From the NCBI GenBank assembly GCA_017557475.1, contig JAFYYO010000053.1:1-6969 (forward strand): a stretch of 6,969 nt of DNA, read 5' to 3'. The stretch's first letter is position 1. Every line of letters begins with the position of its first letter. This document shows, piece after piece, positions 5,897 through 6,969 of the stretch. Under the pieces are notes generated by a model. It saw only the letters and a list, made by a program, of their open reading frames with translations, searched no databases and was not told the DNA's origin. Position numbers and translations under genes: made by a program. Source of the DNA: Bacteroidaceae bacterium. GTDB taxonomy: Bacteria > Bacteroidota > Bacteroidia > Bacteroidales > Bacteroidaceae.

Positions 5897-6748
5897 ATGA
5901 AAAAAGGAACGCTTTTGATGTTAACAGTAGCCGCGATGTTGCTTTCATCGTGTGTAGTGAGCAAGAAGAAGTACGAGATTGCCGAAGCCGGCAGATTGGC
6001 TGCGCTTTACAGCCGCGACAGTTTGGCCGACTTGCTCAGCATGACTCGCACCGACTATGCGATTCTCGACGAACTGAAGAACTCTCTCGAGGCAGACACG
6101 GCTCTCCTGAAGAACAGCATCCGCAATTATCAGCAGTTGCTTGCGACGGGTCAGGACGAGAACCAAAAACTCAACGCTAACCTCGCAAAGAAGATCAGCG
6201 AACTGCAAGACCGCGAAAAGACGATTGCTGAACTGCAGAAGATGATCGATCAGCAGAAGAAGAAGGTGAAGGATTTGCTGAACAGCGTGAAAGATGCACT
6301 GCTCGGCTTCAGCAGCGACGAACTGACTGTTCGCGAGGAAGACGGCAAGGTCTATGTAGCGATGAGCGACAAATTGCTCTTCGAATCGGGCAAAGCCATT
6401 GTGAATCAGCAGGGTAGGGAAGCGCTTGGAAAGCTCGCGCAGGTGCTCAACAAACAGACCGACATCGACGTTTACATTGAGGGACACACGGATAACGTGC
6501 CCATCAAAACCGCCGTCTTCCAGGACAACTGGGACCTCAGCGTGATTCGAGCCACAAGTGTGGTGCGCATCCTGACTGAGACCTACAATGTGAATCCCTT
6601 GCAGATACAGCCTTGCGGTCGCGGCGAGTTCAAGCCTGTCGATGTCAACACGACCTCTGAAGGCAGGGCTCGCAACCGTCGCACGGAAATCATCATGGCT
6701 CCACGCCTCGATAAACTGTTCAAGATGCTCGAGGAAAGCGGTCAGTAA
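5897..6748 (+). CDS. OmpA-family peptidoglycan-binding outer-membrane lipoprotein
   Basis: This 283-residue lipoprotein probably tethers the outer membrane to peptidoglycan. It begins with a lipoprotein signal peptide: K2-K3, a hydrophobic stretch (5-16) and the lipobox L16-S17-S18-C19. C19 is the predicted lipidated cysteine. No acidic Bacteroidetes surface-export motif follows it (CVVSKKK), so a periplasm-facing location is more likely. Residues ~55-135 are charged and heptad-like (NSLEADTALLKNSI, KKISELQDREKTIAEL), suggesting a coiled coil. The OmpA/Pal/MotB-type domain covers ~150-267. It contains EGHTDNVPI (195-203), NWDLSVIRATSVVRIL (211-226) and TTSEGRARNRRTEI (252-265). D199 and R218 correspond to the Asp and Arg that bind diaminopimelate in Acinetobacter OmpA. 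There is no N-terminal beta-barrel, so this is not a true OmpA porin. It stands 195 bp from deoC and ends in a strong terminator, so it is probably its own unit. Confidence 0.93.
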   Translation: MKKGTLLMLTVAAMLLSSCVVSKKKYEIAEAGRLAALYSRDSLADLLSMTRTDYAILDELKNSLEADTALLKNSIRNYQQLLATGQDENQKLNANLAKKISELQDREKTIAELQKMIDQQKKKVKDLLNSVKDALLGFSSDELTVREEDGKVYVAMSDKLLFESGKAIVNQQGREALGKLAQVLNKQTDIDVYIEGHTDNVPIKTAVFQDNWDLSVIRATSVVRILTETYNVNPLQIQPCGRGEFKPVDVNTTSEGRARNRRTEIIMAPRLDKLFKMLEESGQ

Positions 6749-6777
6749 CTGACTGCCATTCTGCGACTTATAAACAC

Positions 6778-6813
6778 AAAGGCACGCCTTCATTTTCTGG
6801 AGAGCGTGCCTTT
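6778..6813 (+). terminator. Intrinsic terminator after the OmpA-type lipoprotein gene
   Basis: AAAGGCACGC (6778-6787) pairs perfectly with GCGTGCCTTT (6804-6813), a 10-bp stem with a 16-base loop, starting 29 bp after the stop codon. The T-run overlaps the end of the stem (TTTCTC) and is short, but the GC-rich core is strong. The A-run on the 5' side could allow some function in the other direction. Confidence 0.8.
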
Positions 6814-6818
6814 CTCGT

Positions 6819-6906
6819 AAACATAACGTGTTATGATGACAAACATAACGTGTTATGATGGCAAACATAACGTGTTATGATGACAAACTCGACGTGGCTA
6901 GTTGGC
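6819..6906 (+). repeat. 22-bp palindromic tandem repeat array, four units
   Basis: Four abutting 22-bp units lie at 6819-6840, 6841-6862, 6863-6884 and 6885-6906. Units 1 and 3 are identical and unit 2 differs at one base (G at 6861 instead of A). Each of the first three contains the perfect dyad CATAAC-GT-GTTATG. Unit 4 diverges (13 of 22 matches to unit 1), keeping AAAC at the start, ACGTG in the centre and the last C. It instead matches the units of the apt-uvrC array, read on the minus strand, at 18 of 22 positions. The array begins 6 bp after the terminator, so it should lie outside the lipoprotein transcript. The unit length is close to two turns of B-DNA, so dyads would face one side of the helix. 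The function is unknown. Confidence 0.9.
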
Positions 6907-6920
6907 AGATGCTTCCTTTT

Positions 6921-6968
6921 GTGCACTTTTTTTTTTTCGAGTTTCGATATGTCGAAAAAAAAGTGTAC
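6921..6968. repeat. T-tract/A-tract inverted repeat, possible bidirectional terminator
   Basis: GTGCAC followed by 11 T and CGA (6921-6940) is mirrored by TCG, 8 A and GTGTAC (6952-6968) around an 11-base loop. The arms pair through TCGA/TCGA, the T and A tracts (unequal by three), CAC/GTG and, past one G-T position, two more bases. A second hairpin competes for the same right arm: TTTCGA (6942-6947) with TCGAAA (6952-6957) around TATG. This could be a terminator working in both directions, serving a gene beyond the right edge, or the end of a small dispersed element. The window stops at 6969, so its full extent is unknown. Confidence 0.55.
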
Positions 6969-6969
6969 C

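Noticed and set aside
5734..6180. Open frame on + strand starting TTG 5734 and entering the lipoprotein gene in another frame
   Set aside because: More than half overlaps the lipoprotein CDS out of frame. The unique part is lysine/asparagine-rich translated leader without a domain, and the start is a TTG with no ribosome-binding site.
5945..6868. 307-codon open frame on the minus strand across the lipoprotein gene
   Set aside because: It lies antisense to a well-supported OmpA-domain gene, has low-complexity composition (runs of L, F, H), no recognisable domain, and it runs through the terminator and into the 22-bp repeats. It is a shadow of the real gene.

Overview
The window looks like a stretch of housekeeping chromosome from a Bacteroidales bacterium, most likely Prevotella or a close relative. 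The reasons are the gene order mnmG, apt, uvrC, dtd, MazG-type pyrophosphohydrolase, deoC (which I recall as conserved in Bacteroides and Prevotella), the long ~300-residue DeoC, an OmpA-domain lipoprotein, one good match to the Bacteroidetes -7 promoter consensus (TAnnTTTG), and weak or absent Shine-Dalgarno sequences. GC content is moderate (about 40-53% in the stretches I counted) with one clear AT-rich exception. This placement is inferred from the sequence, not from a database search.

Layout: bases 1-1041 are the C-terminal 346 codons of mnmG, which begins left of the window. A parS-like CACGTG palindrome overlaps the last base of its stop codon. apt follows at 1088-1618. The 158-bp gap between apt and uvrC holds an imperfect array of 22-bp palindromic units. 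uvrC (1777-3615) and dtd (3668-4120) come next, with a candidate promoter at the uvrC stop codon. A 102-residue, 31% GC membrane protein (4121-4429) is wedged between dtd and the MazG-like gene (4436-4765) with gaps of 0 and 6 bp. deoC (4805-5701), a 195-bp gap and an OmpA-type lipoprotein (5897-6748) complete the genes. All genes are on the + strand. The right end has a clean intrinsic terminator, a second array of 22-bp palindromic units, and a long T-tract/A-tract inverted repeat running into the window edge.

The genes maintain nucleic acids and nucleotides: tRNA wobble modification (MnmG), adenine salvage (Apt), excision repair (UvrC), removal of D-amino acids from tRNA (Dtd), hydrolysis of nucleoside triphosphates (MazG-like) and deoxyribose catabolism (DeoC). 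The OmpA lipoprotein anchors the outer membrane to peptidoglycan and is probably a separate unit.

I do not see a defence system, biosynthetic cluster or mobile element. The most interesting material is intergenic. The two 22-bp arrays, about 5 kb apart and in opposite orientation, belong to one repeat family. One subset of units has both palindrome arms changed together so that pairing is kept. The parS-like site and the AT-rich membrane gene are the other points worth a second look.
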